Source: JASLDZ01 sp965199975
GTDB taxonomy: Bacteria > Pseudomonadota > Alphaproteobacteria > Caulobacterales > Caulobacteraceae
Assembly: GCA_965199975.1 (NCBI GenBank)
Contig: OZ241340.1
Location: forward strand, 1,674,001 to 1,738,000
Length of the DNA stretch: 64,000 nucleotides
Direction: 5' to 3'
How positions within the stretch are numbered: the first letter of the stretch is position 1; each line of letters starts with the position of its first letter. This document shows positions 1 through 7,036 of the stretch, piece after piece. The translations under genes and the position numbers were made by a program. The notes beneath the pieces are model-generated. The model was not told the origin of the DNA and did not search any database. It worked only from the letters and a program-made list of their open reading frames with translations.

Positions 1-1072
1 TCGGACCGCTGCGGCGAGGGTGCGCCGCCCGTCCGTCCGGGTCTGGGACGCCGTGCGACTCGCCCGGTGTCTGGTGGGGACCTTGGCCGAGACCCGGACC
101 GCGGCCTCGACCGGGTCCTGGGGCGGGGGGAGGAGGCGTGTTCGCGCCAGGGCGGTCACCGCGGCCTGGACCGCCCGCGCGCTGGCCCCGTCCACGGTCT
201 GCAGGAGGCGCCGCCCGACCGGAGGCGGCCAAGTCGCGTCGGGCGGCGCGGTCATGGCCGCTCGCCTGGGCGAAGCGCGCCGCGTCCGCCTCGCGTCGCT
301 GGCGTTCGCGTCCGAAGTGGGCGGCGTCCTGCGCCTCATGGGCGGCGTGGTATGCGCGCCAGGCTGAGTTTCGCGCCTGCGCCGCGGACCAGCCGGCGCG
401 CTGGGCCGAGAGCGCCGGCTGGCGCCGGTCCCAATCCGGCCGCGACACCGCCCGCCAGCCCGACCGGCGCCGCGAGGCGTCGTAGATGCCGGCCGCGCGT
501 GTCAGGAGGGCGGCGGCCCGGCTTAGCCGTGGGCCGTAGTCGGCGTAGGGGACGATCTGGCCACCCGGCCCGTACAGCGCCGCCAGCGCGCCGTCCGAAT
601 ACCCATAGGCGTAGTCCGGGTCGCGAATCAGGAAGGGCCGTTGCGCGCCCGGCTCGAAGTAGTAGGTGCGCCAGTCGCCCTCGCCGAGCGGTTCGGAGAC
701 GCGGTAGCCGCCGTCGTCGCTGCGCCACGCGTAGGGGTCCACCCCGCCGTAGTCGAAGGTGTAGTCGGGCGGCGAATCGCCGAAGCCGTATCCATAGCCG
801 GAGGCCCGGTCGAGGTAGGCGTAGTCTTGCGCGGGATCGCTCACCTTCGCCACCCGCACCGGCGCGGCGGTGGGCAGGGCGGCGGCCTTGGGCGCGTCGG
901 ACGAGGCGGGCGCAGGCGCGTCGGTCAAAGGCAGGGCGGCCAACGGCGCGGCGGCCTGGGCGGGCGCGGGCGCCGGCGCCGTCGCGGCGGGCCTGCCGCA
1001 CGCGCTCACCGCGACCAGCGGCCCGGCCGCGGCGGCGATCAGCGTGCGACGCAGACGGGACGGAGCGAGCAT
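1..1072 (-). CDS. putative lipoprotein, C-terminal end beyond window (partial)
   Basis: I do not recognise this gene. Reading leftwards from an ATG at 1072, the frame stays open for 357 codons and leaves the window. The N-terminus is a short Arg-rich stretch, a hydrophobic core and a lipobox ending in Cys25 (VAVSAC), so an exported lipoprotein is likely. Then come an Ala/Pro linker (about residues 26-75), a Tyr/Asp/Gly-rich part with motifs such as DYAYGYSDGALAALYGPGG (about 150-170), and an Arg/Gln/Ala-rich part that probably forms helix. The last visible stretch is Gly/Pro/Arg low complexity. The gene diverges from the thiolase gene. A function cannot be given. Confidence 0.7.
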   Translation of the reverse strand, partial: MLAPSRLRRTLIAAAAGPLVAVSACGRPAATAPAPAPAQAAAPLAALPLTDAPAPASSDAPKAAALPTAAPVRVAKVSDPAQDYAYLDRASGYGYGFGDSPPDYTFDYGGVDPYAWRSDDGGYRVSEPLGEGDWRTYYFEPGAQRPFLIRDPDYAYGYSDGALAALYGPGGQIVPYADYGPRLSRAAALLTRAAGIYDASRRRSGWRAVSRPDWDRRQPALSAQRAGWSAAQARNSAWRAYHAAHEAQDAAHFGRERQRREADAARFAQASGHDRAARRDLAASGRAAPPADRGRGQRAGGPGRGDRPGANTPPPPAPGPGRGRGPGLGQGPHQTPGESHGVPDPDGRAAHPRRSGP

Positions 1073-1226
1073 GGGCGGCCTCCAGACGATCGCCGACACG
1101 CTGGGGCGGCCGAGCTGAACGACAGCACAACCGGGACGCACGGCCAAGGTTCAGCCCCGCCTGCCCGCGTGGCGCCGGGGGAGGGGGCCGACTATATCGC
1201 GCAGAGCCGCTTTCCGAGGTCGATCC

Positions 1227-2429
1227 ATGCCCGCCGCCGCCCTAGCCGCCGAAGACCCCGTCGTCATCTGCGCATACGCTCGCACGCCCATGGGCGCGTT
1301 CCAGGGCGCGCTCTCCACTGTCAAGGCGACCGACCTGGGGGCCGCCGCGGTGAGGGCGGCGCTGGAGCGTGCGGGCGTCGACGGCGACAAGGTCGAGCAG
1401 ATCCTGATGGGCTGCGTGCTGCCGGCCGGGCTCGGTCAGGCCCCGGCGCGCCAGGCGGGCGTCGGCGCGGGTCTGCCGCTCCACGTCGAGGCGGTGACCG
1501 TCAACAAGATGTGCGGCTCCGGGCTGCAGGCGGCGGTGATGGCGCACGATGCGCTCAAGGCGGGCTCGGCGCAGGTGGTGGTCGCCGGCGGCATGGAGAG
1601 CATGTCGGGCGCCCCTTATGTGATGGCCAAGCACCGCGGCGGCGCGCGTATCGGCCACGACGTGATCTCCGACAGCATGTATCTCGACGGGCTGGAAGAC
1701 GCGTATACGCCCGGCAAGCTGATGGGCGCCTTCGCCGAGGACTCGGCGCGCGAACACCAGTTCACCCGCGAAGCCATGGACGCCTACGCCGTCGAGAGCC
1801 TCAGCCGCGCCCGCAGCGCCCAGGAGTCGGGCGCCTTCGACCGCGAGATCACCCCGGTGGAGGTCAAGGGCCGCAAGGGCGTGGAGATCGTGGCGCGCGA
1901 CGAGCAGCCGCAGAAGGCGGATCCAGCCAAGATCCCCACGCTCAAGCCCGCCTTTTCCAAGGACGGGACGATCACCGCCGCCAACGCCTCGTCCATCTCC
2001 GACGGCGCCGCCGCGCTCGTGATGAGCCGCGAATCGACGGCCAAGCTCCTGGGCCTGCCTGTCGTGGCCTACGTCCGCGCGCACGCCGCCCATGCGCAGG
2101 CGCCGGCGCAGTTCACCACCGCGCCCGTGCCGGCCATGAGGAAGGTGCTCGAGCGCGCAGGCTGGCGCGCGTCGGACGTCGATCTTTGGGAGGTGAACGA
2201 GGCTTTCGCCGTGGTCGCCATGATCGCCATGCGCGAGCTCGACATCGCGCACGATAAGCTCAACGTGAACGGTGGCGCCTGCGCCCTGGGCCACCCGATC
2301 GGCGCCTCGGGCGCGCGCCTGATGTGCACGCTGCTTTCCGCGCTCGAGGCGTCGGGCGGCAAGAAGGGCGTCGCCTCGCTTTGCATCGGCGGCGGCGAGG
2401 CCGTGGCTATGGCGGTGGAAATGGCCTGA
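1227..2429 (+). CDS. phaA: acetyl-CoA acetyltransferase (thiolase)
   Basis: Biosynthetic-type thiolase of 400 aa that condenses two acetyl-CoA to acetoacetyl-CoA, or cleaves the product, in the cytoplasm. The nucleophile Cys96 lies in NKMCGSGLQA, the NEAF motif follows at about 323, His356 sits in GHPIGASGAR, and the second catalytic Cys386 in CIGGGEA. Length and motif spacing are those of the PhaA/AtoB family. No phaB lies next to it. A 3-hydroxybutyrate dehydrogenase gene is elsewhere in the window (45025-45822), so a role in hydroxybutyrate metabolism is reasonable but inferred. AtoB is an equally valid name. A small-RNA candidate follows about 100 nt downstream. Confidence 0.93.
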   Translation: MPAAALAAEDPVVICAYARTPMGAFQGALSTVKATDLGAAAVRAALERAGVDGDKVEQILMGCVLPAGLGQAPARQAGVGAGLPLHVEAVTVNKMCGSGLQAAVMAHDALKAGSAQVVVAGGMESMSGAPYVMAKHRGGARIGHDVISDSMYLDGLEDAYTPGKLMGAFAEDSAREHQFTREAMDAYAVESLSRARSAQESGAFDREITPVEVKGRKGVEIVARDEQPQKADPAKIPTLKPAFSKDGTITAANASSISDGAAALVMSRESTAKLLGLPVVAYVRAHAAHAQAPAQFTTAPVPAMRKVLERAGWRASDVDLWEVNEAFAVVAMIAMRELDIAHDKLNVNGGACALGHPIGASGARLMCTLLSALEASGGKKGVASLCIGGGEAVAMAVEMA

Positions 2430-2531
2430 ACGGCCCTAGGCGCCCAGCTCAGAGGCGCCGGCGCCTCGCCCGGCGGCTATCCGGATTTCTCGACCTCGAA
2501 TCCGCCTTTGCGAGCGGGATATTAATCGCGA

Positions 2532-2608
2532 CCGCATAGAAATCACCTCGCCTTCGGGCGTTTCCTCCCTATGACTTGGGCCGCGCGGTCTCCGCGTGGC
2601 CCTTTTTA
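2532..2608 (+). ncRNA. candidate trans-acting sRNA, alpha-r8/MmgR-like
   Basis: A compact RNA-like unit lies in the gap after the thiolase gene. A TATTAA box at 2520-2525 would start transcription near 2532. CATAG (2535-2539) pairs with CTATG (2569-2573) and encloses CGCC-TTCG-GGCG (2549-2560). The single-stranded 10-mer TTTCCTCCCT (2561-2570) is complementary to a Shine-Dalgarno sequence. A terminator hairpin GGGCCGCGCGG-TCT-CCGCGTGGCCC (2578-2602) ends in five T. Predicted length is about 77 nt. From memory, the alphaproteobacterial alpha-r8 family (MmgR, about 77 nt, limits polyhydroxybutyrate in Sinorhizobium) carries this 10-mer. No clear -35 box was found. Confidence 0.7.
2578..2607 (+). 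terminator. Rho-independent terminator
   Basis: An 11-bp stem (GGGCCGCGCGG / CCGCGTGGCCC, with one G-T wobble) closes a TCT loop and is followed by TTTTT at 2603-2607. It is the 3' end of the sRNA candidate and could also stop read-through from the thiolase gene. Confidence 0.8.
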
Positions 2609-2635
2609 TGCGCCTGCATGATCAAGCCAGAACGC

Positions 2636-2669
2636 GGAAGGGCGGCGCAGTCGCCTGCGCCGCCCTTCC
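2636..2669 (-). terminator. perfect 15-bp hairpin downstream of rplI
   Basis: GGAAGGGCGGCGCAG and its exact complement flank a 4-base loop, 22 nt beyond the rplI stop codon. There is no T-run on the minus strand, so it may act as a 3'-end stabiliser or a Rho-assisted end of the rpsF-rpsR-rplI transcript rather than a classical terminator. Confidence 0.6.
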
Positions 2670-2690
2670 GTCAAGCCTTTAGGATATCGC

Positions 2691-3269
2691 CTAATACTCG
2701 TCCTGCATCGCCTGCCCGGCGCCGCCTTCCAGCATGTCGGCGGTCGACTGGGCGTCCTGCGCCCGGTCGTCCTCGTACTGGGAGGCGATCACATCCTCAC
2801 CGGCGGCCTGGCGTTCAGCCTCATCCTGCGAGCGGGCGATGTTGATGGAGACGGTGATCTCCACCTCGGGGTGCAGCTGCACCTTCACCTGCTGCACGCC
2901 TAGCGTCTTGATCGGCCGGTCGAGCACGATCTGCCCACGAGTGACGCGGGCGCCCCCCTCGGCCATGGCCTCGGCCACATCGCGGCCGGTGACCGAGCCG
3001 TAGAGCTGGCCCGTTTCGCCCGCCTGACGGATCAGGATGTAGCTCTGCCCGTCGATGCGGTCGCCGCGGCGCTGGGCCTCCTGGCGGTTGTCGGCGTTGC
3101 GCGCCTCGATGGCGACGCGTTGGCCCTCAAACACCTTGAGGTTGGACGCGGTGGCCCGCAGCGCCTTGGAGCGGGGCAGCAGGAAGTTGCGGGCGAACCC
3201 GTCCTTCACCGTGACCACTTCGCCAATGGCGCCCAGGTTGGGCACGCGCTCGAGAAGTACGACTTTCAT
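2691..3269 (-). CDS. rplI: 50S ribosomal protein L9
   Basis: The N-terminal L9 domain (MKVVLLERVPNLGAIGEVV, then VKDGFARNFLLP) binds 23S rRNA. A central helix links it to a C-terminal domain ending near residue 150. At 192 aa it is longer than E. coli L9 (149 aa). The extra 40 residues form an acidic Gln/Glu/Ala-rich tail, as seen in other alphaproteobacterial L9 proteins. It is the last gene of rpsF-rpsR-rplI, 13 nt after rpsR, which sets its expression with the other two. Confidence 0.97.
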   Translation of the reverse strand: MKVVLLERVPNLGAIGEVVTVKDGFARNFLLPRSKALRATASNLKVFEGQRVAIEARNADNRQEAQRRGDRIDGQSYILIRQAGETGQLYGSVTGRDVAEAMAEGGARVTRGQIVLDRPIKTLGVQQVKVQLHPEVEITVSINIARSQDEAERQAAGEDVIASQYEDDRAQDAQSTADMLEGGAGQAMQDEY

Positions 3270-3282
3270 GTGCTCGGCCCCC

Positions 3283-3576
3283 TTAGCGGACGACGTAGGG
3301 CAGGAGCGCCAGATACCGCGCGCGCTTGATCGCCTGGGCGAGCTTGCGCTGGTTCTTCTGGCTCACCGCGGTGATGCGCGAAGGCACGATCTTGCCGCGC
3401 TCGGAGATGTAGCGCTGCAGGAGCTTCACGTCTTTGTAATCGATCTTCGGCGCATTGGCGCCGCCGAACGGATCGACCTTGCGGCGACGATAGAAGGGGC
3501 GGCGAGCCCCTCCGGCGGAGGCGCCCGGAACGGTAGCCCCAGAGGCGGACTCGTTGGCGATGACGGCGTCGGTCAT
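3283..3576 (-). CDS. rpsR: 30S ribosomal protein S18
   Basis: 97 aa. The conserved S18 core is clear: RRPFYRRRKVDPFG, IDYKDVKLLQRYISERGKI and RITAVSQKNQRKLAQAIKRA, ending in ARYLALLPYV. It binds next to S6 on the platform of the 30S subunit, which explains the tight linkage to rpsF. The first 25 residues are a variable Ala/Ser/Gly extension. It starts 14 nt after rpsF and is transcribed with it. Confidence 0.97.
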   Translation of the reverse strand: MTDAVIANESASGATVPGASAGGARRPFYRRRKVDPFGGANAPKIDYKDVKLLQRYISERGKIVPSRITAVSQKNQRKLAQAIKRARYLALLPYVVR

Positions 3577-3590
3577 GGACTCAGCCTCTC

Positions 3591-4058
3591 CTATTCGGCC
3601 TGGGCGGCGGGTTCGGCCTGCGCCTGGGGCGCGGCGTCGTCACGCTCGCCGCGCGGGGCGCCGTCGCGGTCGCGCGGCGGCCGGTCGCCGCGATCGCCAC
3701 GGTCGCCGTCGCGCTCGGAACGTTCGCGGTCGCGCTCGCGGCGCGCGAGCACGGGCGAGAGCTCGAGATCGAGCTCCTCGACCTTGACGGTGAGGGTGCG
3801 CAGCACATCCTCGTTGAGCGAGAGCTGGCGCTCCATCTCCTTCACCGCCGGCGCCGGGGCGTCGATGGCGAGCAGGGAATAGTGACCCTTGCGGTTCTTC
3901 TTGATGCGGTAGGTGAGGTTGCGAAGGCCCCAGTACTCGATCTTTGCGACCGAGCCGCCCCCGGCTTCGATGATCGACTTCAGGGTGTCGTTGAGACCCT
4001 CGGCCTGTTGCGGCGAGATGTCCTGCCGCGCGATGACCACGTGTTCGTAAAGCGCCAT
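3591..4058 (-). CDS. rpsF: 30S ribosomal protein S6
   Basis: 155 aa. The start MALYEHVVIARQDIS at 4058 matches the usual beginning of S6. A second ATG four codons upstream (4070, MTRT-) is possible. Residues 1 to about 100 form the S6 fold (KIEYWGLRNLTYRIKKNRKG). The tail after about residue 107 is a low-complexity run of Arg, Asp and Glu that turns Ala/Gln/Pro-rich at the end; such charged tails are common in S6. S6 pairs with S18 on the 30S platform. First gene of the operon, with a strong promoter and a leader of about 150 nt. Confidence 0.96.
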   Translation of the reverse strand: MALYEHVVIARQDISPQQAEGLNDTLKSIIEAGGGSVAKIEYWGLRNLTYRIKKNRKGHYSLLAIDAPAPAVKEMERQLSLNEDVLRTLTVKVEELDLELSPVLARRERDRERSERDGDRGDRGDRPPRDRDGAPRGERDDAAPQAQAEPAAQAE

Positions 4059-4206
4059 TGTGCGCGTCATCCTCTTCCGTTGGACCGAAGGGGCGGCGTG
4101 GGCGGGGCGCGGAAGAGCGCACCGCCCACGACGGCTCCGTGCGCCGGCCGGGCGGACGCGAACGTCCGTCCCGTTGCTGTGCCGCGACGGACCGCCTCTC
4201 GGGGAG
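4059..4206 (-). promoter_or_regulatory. structured rpsF leader (possible S6:S18 autoregulatory site)
   Basis: The promoter called at 4213-4240 implies a 5' leader of about 148 nt. It contains a strong hairpin, CGTGGGCGG (4097-4105) with CCGCCCACG (4122-4130) and an inner GCGC pairing. A smaller hairpin lies on GGACG-TTCG-CGTCC, upstream. Several bacteria control rpsF operons through an S6:S18-binding leader. I did not verify the consensus motif here, so the regulatory role is inferred. Confidence 0.4.
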
Positions 4207-4212
4207 GGCGCG

Positions 4213-4240
4213 CTTATAGCGGCGACCGCTGGAAAGGCAA
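4213..4240 (-). promoter_or_regulatory. housekeeping promoter of rpsF-rpsR-rplI
   Basis: Read on the minus strand, TTGCCT (4240-4235) and TATAAG (4218-4213) are separated by 16 bp, close to a sigma70/sigma73 consensus. It is the only good match in the region upstream of rpsF and would start transcription near 4206. Confidence 0.6.
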
Positions 4241-4289
4241 GGCGCTCCAAGCCGTGGCCGCGCGCATAGCGGACGGATGTCCACCTCAC

Positions 4290-4463
4290 CTAGTCGCTAT
4301 GCGTTAGGATTAGCCCCTCGACCGGGACAATGCTCCGTCTCGCCTCTGGGGCGAGGCGGAGCCCATCGGTCGGGTTGATGGCGCGCCCAGTCGGGCTTAA
4401 GGCACGCTGTGAAGCCGCGCTGCCTAGCTATACTGTTGACAATGGAGTATTGAGTTATTGGAG
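4290..4463. other. non-coding DNA with a long hairpin at the edge of a lower-GC islet
   Basis: No gene is visible here. At 4319-4374 a two-part hairpin forms: outer CGACCG/CGGTCG, inner CTCCGTCTCGCC/GGCGAGGCGGAG with one mismatch. It lies about 90 nt beyond the stop of the islet gene at 4464 and may end its transcript. From about 4400 the base composition turns visibly more AT-rich. Confidence 0.5.
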
Positions 4464-4913
4464 CTAGCCATTCCTCATATTCTGCACAACGCCGCTCTTG
4501 GTGAAAGCATCCCATTTCTTTGGGGCTTCGGGCCCAAGTTCCTTCCACCAGCGTTGCAATTTATTGAGAGCCCAAGCGTAAGCGGCGGAAACATGCTTGG
4601 TCACCTCGAAGTGCTTATCCAATGCAAACAAGCCAACCCCTACAAGCACGCCCACGCCGAACGCCACCAAGGCTGGCCCAAGGGCGATAGTGCCGACCAC
4701 GAGTGTGCCTGCCGCGAGCGTGCCCGCAATAGCGCCAACGGCGGAGGCAAACAAAACAGACGGCACATCCACTGTCAAACTACCTAAGAGGTTAGCAAAA
4801 TTGTGATCGCGAGAGAACTGAAAGAAGTCAATCGCCACAACTGAAATTATGCCAAATCCAGCAGACGCTTTCGCAGCGGCCTCGATACCAAGCTTGCCAA
4901 TCTGAAGCTCCAT
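4464..4913 (-). CDS. small membrane protein with glycine-zipper hairpin
   Basis: 149 aa, not recognised as a named family. Residues about 47-95 are a long hydrophobic stretch with glycines every four to five positions (GAIAGTLAAGTLVVG, then FGVGVLVGVG), enough for two membrane helices. It is followed by DKHFEVTKHVSAAYAW and an amphipathic, Trp-rich tail. A Gly-rich hairpin followed by D-x-F-x-V-T resembles regions of polymorphic toxins and their partners, and Caulobacter CdzC/CdzD bacteriocins are also glycine-zipper proteins. Both parallels are inference. Codon use is much more AT-rich than in neighbours, which suggests transfer. Confidence 0.6.
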   Translation of the reverse strand: MELQIGKLGIEAAAKASAGFGIISVVAIDFFQFSRDHNFANLLGSLTVDVPSVLFASAVGAIAGTLAAGTLVVGTIALGPALVAFGVGVLVGVGLFALDKHFEVTKHVSAAYAWALNKLQRWWKELGPEAPKKWDAFTKSGVVQNMRNG

Positions 4914-4976
4914 TATCTTGATATTGTCTACGCGATAGCGCGTCCTCGAGAGCAGCTGTCGACTATTCGGCCAGCC

Positions 4977-5207
4977 CTAAATCATAACAAGATCCACTTG
5001 TGCGCCTGGCCGAGAATAGACTCGGACGCTCCACCACTTGCCAAAGTCCCTCACCAGCTTTTGGGCGATACCTGCTGATCCAATGCCATCCTTGACCGTA
5101 CCGGTGAGCAGCTTGGTGTAGTCTTCTGCAAACTCGGCGGCTTTCGCCGGCCCGATAGCTCGTAGGCTAGATTCCGCATCCGCCGCTTTAACCTCGCCGC
5201 GCTTCAC
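4977..5207 (-). CDS. small hypothetical protein, translationally coupled
   Basis: 76 aa from a GTG whose last two bases are the first two of the TGA stop of the preceding mini-ORF (GTGA). That favours translational coupling, or alternatively a single-base frameshift in one original gene of about 112 aa. The protein is mostly helical and charged at first (VKAADAESSLRAIG), and ends in KWWSVRVYSRPGAQ. No family recognised. It belongs to the same lower-GC islet as 4464-4913, 63 nt upstream of that gene. Confidence 0.45.
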   Translation of the reverse strand: MKRGEVKAADAESSLRAIGPAKAAEFAEDYTKLLTGTVKDGIGSAGIAQKLVRDFGKWWSVRVYSRPGAQVDLVMI

Positions 5208-5311
5208 CGCTTCGCTAAGCCAAACCGCATTCCGTTCTTAAGATCAAAGACGAAGCTGTCCCTGCCCTTGAATGCAGGAGCAGCGGCGGAGGATATTGAG
5301 TTTTGAGCCAT
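5204..5311 (-). CDS. 35-codon ORF, first of the islet genes
   Basis: MAQNSISSAAAPAFKGRDSF begins 11 nt after an AGG, a plausible ribosome-binding site, and the frame ends in the TGA shared with the next start codon. It may be a real leader peptide or small protein, or the 5' half of a frameshifted gene continuing at 4977-5207. Base composition matches the islet, not the surrounding genes. Function unknown. Confidence 0.35.
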   Translation of the reverse strand: MAQNSISSAAAPAFKGRDSFVFDLKNGMRFGLAKR

Positions 5312-5392
5312 CTTGTTGACCTGCCAATCGAAATTGGTGACTTGAAGGAAGCGACGATCTCACATCAAAAGTTGATGGAAAAGCCGTTCCGC

Positions 5393-5947
5393 TTACATTC
5401 CCGACTTCGCCAGCGTCTTCACCTCGGCCAGCGTCTCGTCCACGTGCTTGTCGGGATTGAAGTTCGAGTAGGCCAGCTTGATCTTGCCGTCGCGGTCGAT
5501 GACGTAGCTGGTGCGGTCCGACCACCCCTTCAGGTCGGTCATCGGGTTGGTGGCCTTGTACATCCTGGCGATCTTGGCCCCCGGGTCGGCCAGCACGGCG
5601 AACTTGTCACGGCATTCCAGCTTGGAGAAGTCGGCCACCCGCTCGACGTTGCCGGCGGTGATCCCCACCAGCGTGGCGCCCGCCTTGGCGTAGTCGGCCG
5701 AGGCTTCGGCGAAGTCGTGCGCCTCCTTGGTGCAGCCCGACGTGAAGGCGGCGGGGAAGAAATACAGCACCACCGGCCCTTTGGCCGCCGCCTTGGCGAG
5801 GTCGAAGGTGAACGGCTTCCCGGCGAGCGCGCCCTGGGCGGTGAATTGCGGCGCGGCCGTCCCCACCGGCAGGGCGGCGACGGCGGCTGTGGCCACGAGG
5901 ACGGCGGCCGAGGCGGCGGCGAGGGCGAAGGGGCGGGCGAGGCGCAT
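5393..5947 (-). CDS. periplasmic peroxiredoxin (AhpC/TSA, BCP-like)
   Basis: 184 aa. ATG 5947 has GGAGA ahead of it and gives a clean signal peptide (MRLARPFALAAASAAVLVAT, cleaved after about residue 25). The longer frame to 6001 would spoil it. The thioredoxin-fold peroxidase has peroxidatic Cys72 in FPAAFTSGCTKEA. There is no Cys at +5, so Cys112 is the only other candidate for resolution. Family members reduce hydroperoxides with thiol donors. The export signal places this one in the periplasm, which is less usual. It diverges from fabD. Confidence 0.88.
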   Translation of the reverse strand: MRLARPFALAAASAAVLVATAAVAALPVGTAAPQFTAQGALAGKPFTFDLAKAAAKGPVVLYFFPAAFTSGCTKEAHDFAEASADYAKAGATLVGITAGNVERVADFSKLECRDKFAVLADPGAKIARMYKATNPMTDLKGWSDRTSYVIDRDGKIKLAYSNFNPDKHVDETLAEVKTLAKSGM

Positions 5948-6069
5948 GGCGATCTCCGGGAAAGGGCTGTCGCGACCCTCGCGCGGCGCACCTGCGCGCA
6001 CAAGCCCAGCTTGCCGGGGGCGGGCGCCTCGCCTACCCGTGGCGCTTTCCGCCGGAGCCCGCAGCCGCC

Positions 6070-7008
6070 GTGAGCCTCGCCTTCATCTTCCCCGGACAAG
6101 GCAGCCAGACCGTCGGCATGGGCGCCGCGCTGGACGCCTTTCGCTCCGCCCGCGAGGTGTTCGAGGAGGTGGACGACGCGCTCGGCCGGCACCTGACCCG
6201 CCTGATGCGCGAAGGCCCCGTGGAGGAGCTGACCCTCACCGAGAACGCCCAGCCGGCCATCATGGCGGTGAGCCTGGCGGTGATCCGCACCCTGCGCGAC
6301 GAGATCGGCGCGGGCGTGGAGGGCGCGGGCTTCGTCGCCGGCCACAGCCTGGGCGAATACTCCGCGCTGGCCGCCGCCGAGGGTCTCACCGTGGCGGAGG
6401 CCGCGCGGCTGCTGCGCCGCCGAGGCCAGGCCATGCAGCGCGCCGTGCCGGTGGGTCAGGGCGCCATGGCCTCGCTGATCGGCCCCAAGACCGACGTGGC
6501 GCTGGCCGAGGAGGCCGCCCGTGCGGGAGCCGAGGTCGGCGTGTGCGTGGTCGCCAACGACAACAACCTCGGCAACGTGGTGATCTCGGGCGAGAAGGCT
6601 GCGGTGGACGCGGCGATCGCGCGCGCCAAGGAGCTGGGCGCGCGCGCGGTGCCGCTCAACGTCTCGGCGCCCTTTCACTGCCCGCTGATGCAGTCCGCCG
6701 CCGACGAGATGAGCCAGGCGCTGGGCGAGATCGCCCTGCAGGAGCTCAAGGCGCCCCTGGTGGCCAACATCACCGCGCGCCCGGTGACCGATCCCGAGGA
6801 GATCAAGCGCCTCCTGGTCGAGCAGGTCACCGGGCGCGTGCGCTGGCGCGAGAGCATCGAGTGGATGGCGCAGAACGGCGTCACGCGCTTCGTGGAGGTG
6901 GGCTCGGGCAAGGTGCTCACGGGCATGGTCAAGCGTATCGCGCCCGACGCGGAGAGCTGCGCCCTGACCACCCCCGCCGAGATCGAGGACTTCGCCAGCT
7001 CGCTCTGA
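6070..7008 (+). CDS. fabD: malonyl-CoA:ACP transacylase
   Basis: 312 aa from a GTG start. It loads malonate from CoA onto the acyl carrier protein, the feed step of type II fatty-acid synthesis. Seen in the sequence: FIFPGQGSQ at the N-terminus, the nucleophile Ser93 in GHSLGEYSA, and catalytic His near 205 in SAPFHCPLM. Length is normal. It heads the fatty-acid block and is followed 28 nt later by fabG. Confidence 0.97.
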   Translation: MSLAFIFPGQGSQTVGMGAALDAFRSAREVFEEVDDALGRHLTRLMREGPVEELTLTENAQPAIMAVSLAVIRTLRDEIGAGVEGAGFVAGHSLGEYSALAAAEGLTVAEAARLLRRRGQAMQRAVPVGQGAMASLIGPKTDVALAEEAARAGAEVGVCVVANDNNLGNVVISGEKAAVDAAIARAKELGARAVPLNVSAPFHCPLMQSAADEMSQALGEIALQELKAPLVANITARPVTDPEEIKRLLVEQVTGRVRWRESIEWMAQNGVTRFVEVGSGKVLTGMVKRIAPDAESCALTTPAEIEDFASSL

Positions 7009-7036
7009 GCGGGTCCGTCCACACGAGGACCACCAC

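Noticed and set aside
641..2257. Long plus-strand frames across the first lipoprotein and thiolase
   Set aside because: They lack domains and overlap the lipoprotein (antisense) and the thiolase (other frame), both of which have clear features.
4400..4460. TTGACA at 4436 as an islet promoter
   Set aside because: No -10 box at a suitable distance on either strand, and it points away from or into the 3' end of the islet gene.
4458..4787. 109-codon plus-strand frame in the islet
   Set aside because: Antisense to the glycine-zipper gene; the product has no membrane segment or recognisable pattern and no ribosome-binding site.
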